From Opitutus sp. GAS368 (lineage in GTDB: Bacteria > Verrucomicrobiota > Verrucomicrobiia > Opitutales > Opitutaceae): a stretch of 44,013 bases of DNA. Position 1 is the first letter of the stretch. Each line of letters opens with the position of its first letter. Below, in pieces: positions 43,067 through 44,013 of this stretch. Location: the NCBI GenBank assembly GCA_945903545.1, contig CAMDOO010000019.1, positions 1 to 44,013 of the forward strand, written 5' to 3'. The notes below the pieces were generated by a model. That model did not search any database, was not told the origin of the DNA, and saw nothing but the letters and a program-made list of their open reading frames with translations. The translations under genes and the position numbers were made by a program.

Positions 43067-43873
43067 ATGAAAAGAAGCCCTTGCTGGTTTTTGTTCCTCG
43101 TCCTAGCCATGGCTGCCGTCACCCCGTCCATGCGGGCGGCCGGCGCCCCGGCGGGTTGGTCGGTGAGCGTCGGGGGCGGCATGCTGTATGCGCCGGCCTT
43201 TGCCGGCTCGAGCGATTACCAGCTGCGGGCGCTGCCCTCGGTGCGCGTGACGCACGGTGACCGCTTTGCCGCTTCCTACGAACAGGGGGTGAGCTATGTT
43301 GTCGCCCGCTCGGATCGCTGGAGGCTCGCGCCGCTCGTGAAGCTTGACTCCGGACGCGACGCCGATGGCCAGGGAAGCTTTGTCGTCGCCGGCGGCCGGT
43401 CCGACGCCCTCGGCGGCTTCGCTGACATCGACTCCACGGTCCAGGCTGGCGCCCGGCTCGCCTTCTCCGAGGGGTTCTGGGGCGCCACCGCGGAGGTGCT
43501 CCAAGGCCTGAACGGCCACGAGGGGCTCACGCTGGACCTCGCGCTCGACCGTTCGGTGCGACTCGCGTCGGGCTGGGTGATCGCCACCGGCCCGCGCCTC
43601 GGCTGGGGCGACCGCGACTACAACGACACTTTCTTCGGCGTCTCGCCCTCCGCCTCCGTCGGCTCGGGCCTGGCGCGCTTCACGGCTGCGTCCGGGTTCA
43701 ACACCGCCGGCTGGAACCTCACCGCCCTTTGCCGCCACGACAACGGCTGGACGTGGGTCGGCACGCTGGGCGTCACCCGCCTCCTTGGCGACGCCGGCGA
43801 TTCCCCGCTCGTGCGCCTCAAGGGCGACCGCAATCAGGTCCGGTTCGGTCTGTTTGTTTCCAAGCAGCTGTAG
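43067..43873 (+). CDS. MipA/OmpV-family outer-membrane protein
   Basis: This 268-aa protein has a signal peptide (FLFLVLAMAAVTPSMRAAG) and a body rich in alternating, amphipathic beta-strands. It has WSVSVGGGMLYAPAFAGSSDYQLRALPSV at the mature N-terminus, typical of MipA/OmpV (GAxxxPxYxGSDxYxxxPxP). GPRLGWGDRDYNDTFFGVS in the middle matches the family's YMxxYFGVS-like block. The C-terminus is a final strand ending FVSKQL. MipA interacts with murein synthesis proteins in E. coli, but most family members are uncharacterised porin-like barrels. The ATG at 43067 is chosen. Composite repeats flank it on both sides. Confidence 0.9.
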   Translation: MKRSPCWFLFLVLAMAAVTPSMRAAGAPAGWSVSVGGGMLYAPAFAGSSDYQLRALPSVRVTHGDRFAASYEQGVSYVVARSDRWRLAPLVKLDSGRDADGQGSFVVAGGRSDALGGFADIDSTVQAGARLAFSEGFWGATAEVLQGLNGHEGLTLDLALDRSVRLASGWVIATGPRLGWGDRDYNDTFFGVSPSASVGSGLARFTAASGFNTAGWNLTALCRHDNGWTWVGTLGVTRLLGDAGDSPLVRLKGDRNQVRFGLFVSKQL

Positions 43874-43892
43874 CCACTGTTGAAACGGATTC

Positions 43893-43975
43893 GCCGAATC
43901 TCTGATTTCAAATTTCAGATCTGAGATCCCCGTTCAGATCACCCGGTGGAGCGCGTTGACCCCAACGCGCTGCAC
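43893..43975. repeat. Composite repeat: GAAATCT element plus AGCGCGTTG hairpin, copy e
   Basis: TCTGATTTCAAATTTCAGAT then CTGAGATCCCCG (to 43931) is followed by AGCGCGTTG-ACCC-CAACGCGCT (43950-43971, extended by GTG/CAC). The hairpin stem is identical to that of copy d, but the two parts come in the opposite order. Confidence 0.88.
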
Positions 43976-43986
43976 CCGGATGGTTT

Positions 43987-44013
43987 CACGCCAAGACGCG
44001 AAGACGCCAAGGT
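43987..44013. repeat. CGCCAAGA 8-bp-period array at the right edge
   Basis: CGCCAAGA, CGCGAAGA and CGCCAAGG start at 43989, 43997 and 44005, exactly 8 bp apart. The array runs into the window edge. The same family occurs inverted at 39752-39781. Confidence 0.85.

Noticed and set aside
40688-44013. A CRISPR array
   Set aside because: The repeats are irregularly spaced, differ in sequence and orientation, have no unique spacers of constant size, and there are no cas genes.

Overview
The window is a high-GC (about two-thirds G+C by eye), Gram-negative chromosomal segment. It most resembles an Opitutaceae-like member of Verrucomicrobiota. That placement is an inference from four things: a very large TonB-dependent receptor with no SusD partner, secreted pectin enzymes with Gly/Pro/Arg-rich tails, housekeeping genes in single-gene units, and many palindromic or short-period intergenic repeats. 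No rRNA or other phylogenetic marker was tested.

Region 1 (1-29.5 kb) is a pectin / rhamnogalacturonan utilisation locus built as two divergent arms around about 15.05-15.27 kb. The left (minus) arm reads iclR-type regulator, eda (KDPG aldolase), lacI-type regulator, an MFS permease, two Gfo/Idh/MocA oxidoreductases, a D-2-hydroxyacid dehydrogenase, an LDH2-type dehydrogenase, a KDG kinase (PfkB), a GH31 lipoprotein, a CE12 rhamnogalacturonan acetylesterase and a CE15-like esterase cut by the window edge. The right (plus) arm reads TonB-dependent receptor, terminator, kduI, kduD, a GH105-GH28 fusion, an ExuT-like permease, a PL10 pectate lyase, an SDR reductase, a UxaE-like tagaturonate epimerase and uxaC.

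Together these genes describe outer-membrane uptake of pectin fragments, periplasmic de-esterification and cleavage, and cytoplasmic conversion. Unsaturated uronate goes through KduI/KduD to KDG. Galacturonate goes through UxaC, UxaE and the SDR reductase to mannonate. KDG kinase and KDPG aldolase then yield pyruvate and glyceraldehyde-3-phosphate. Mannonate dehydratase (UxuA) is not in the window.

Two exact copies of an 11-bp palindrome bracket lacI, and two TTCA-N4-TGAA sites lie between iclR and the receptor gene. They suggest local control of both arms.

Region 2 (29.6-38.5 kb) is mostly housekeeping: ychF, rpoZ, smpB, trpE, a low-GC orphan ORF, glmS, glgC and a DUF2934 protein. Region 3 (38.6-44.0 kb) holds a conserved protein of unknown function, trhO, an Old Yellow Enzyme, a NYN/PIN-domain protein and a MipA/OmpV-type outer-membrane protein, separated by repeat-rich spacers. 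I found no rRNA, tRNA, CRISPR array, insertion sequence or phage gene. The least explained material is the set of dispersed repeats (one of them inside a coding sequence), the orphan low-GC ORF and the oxidoreductase module of the left arm.
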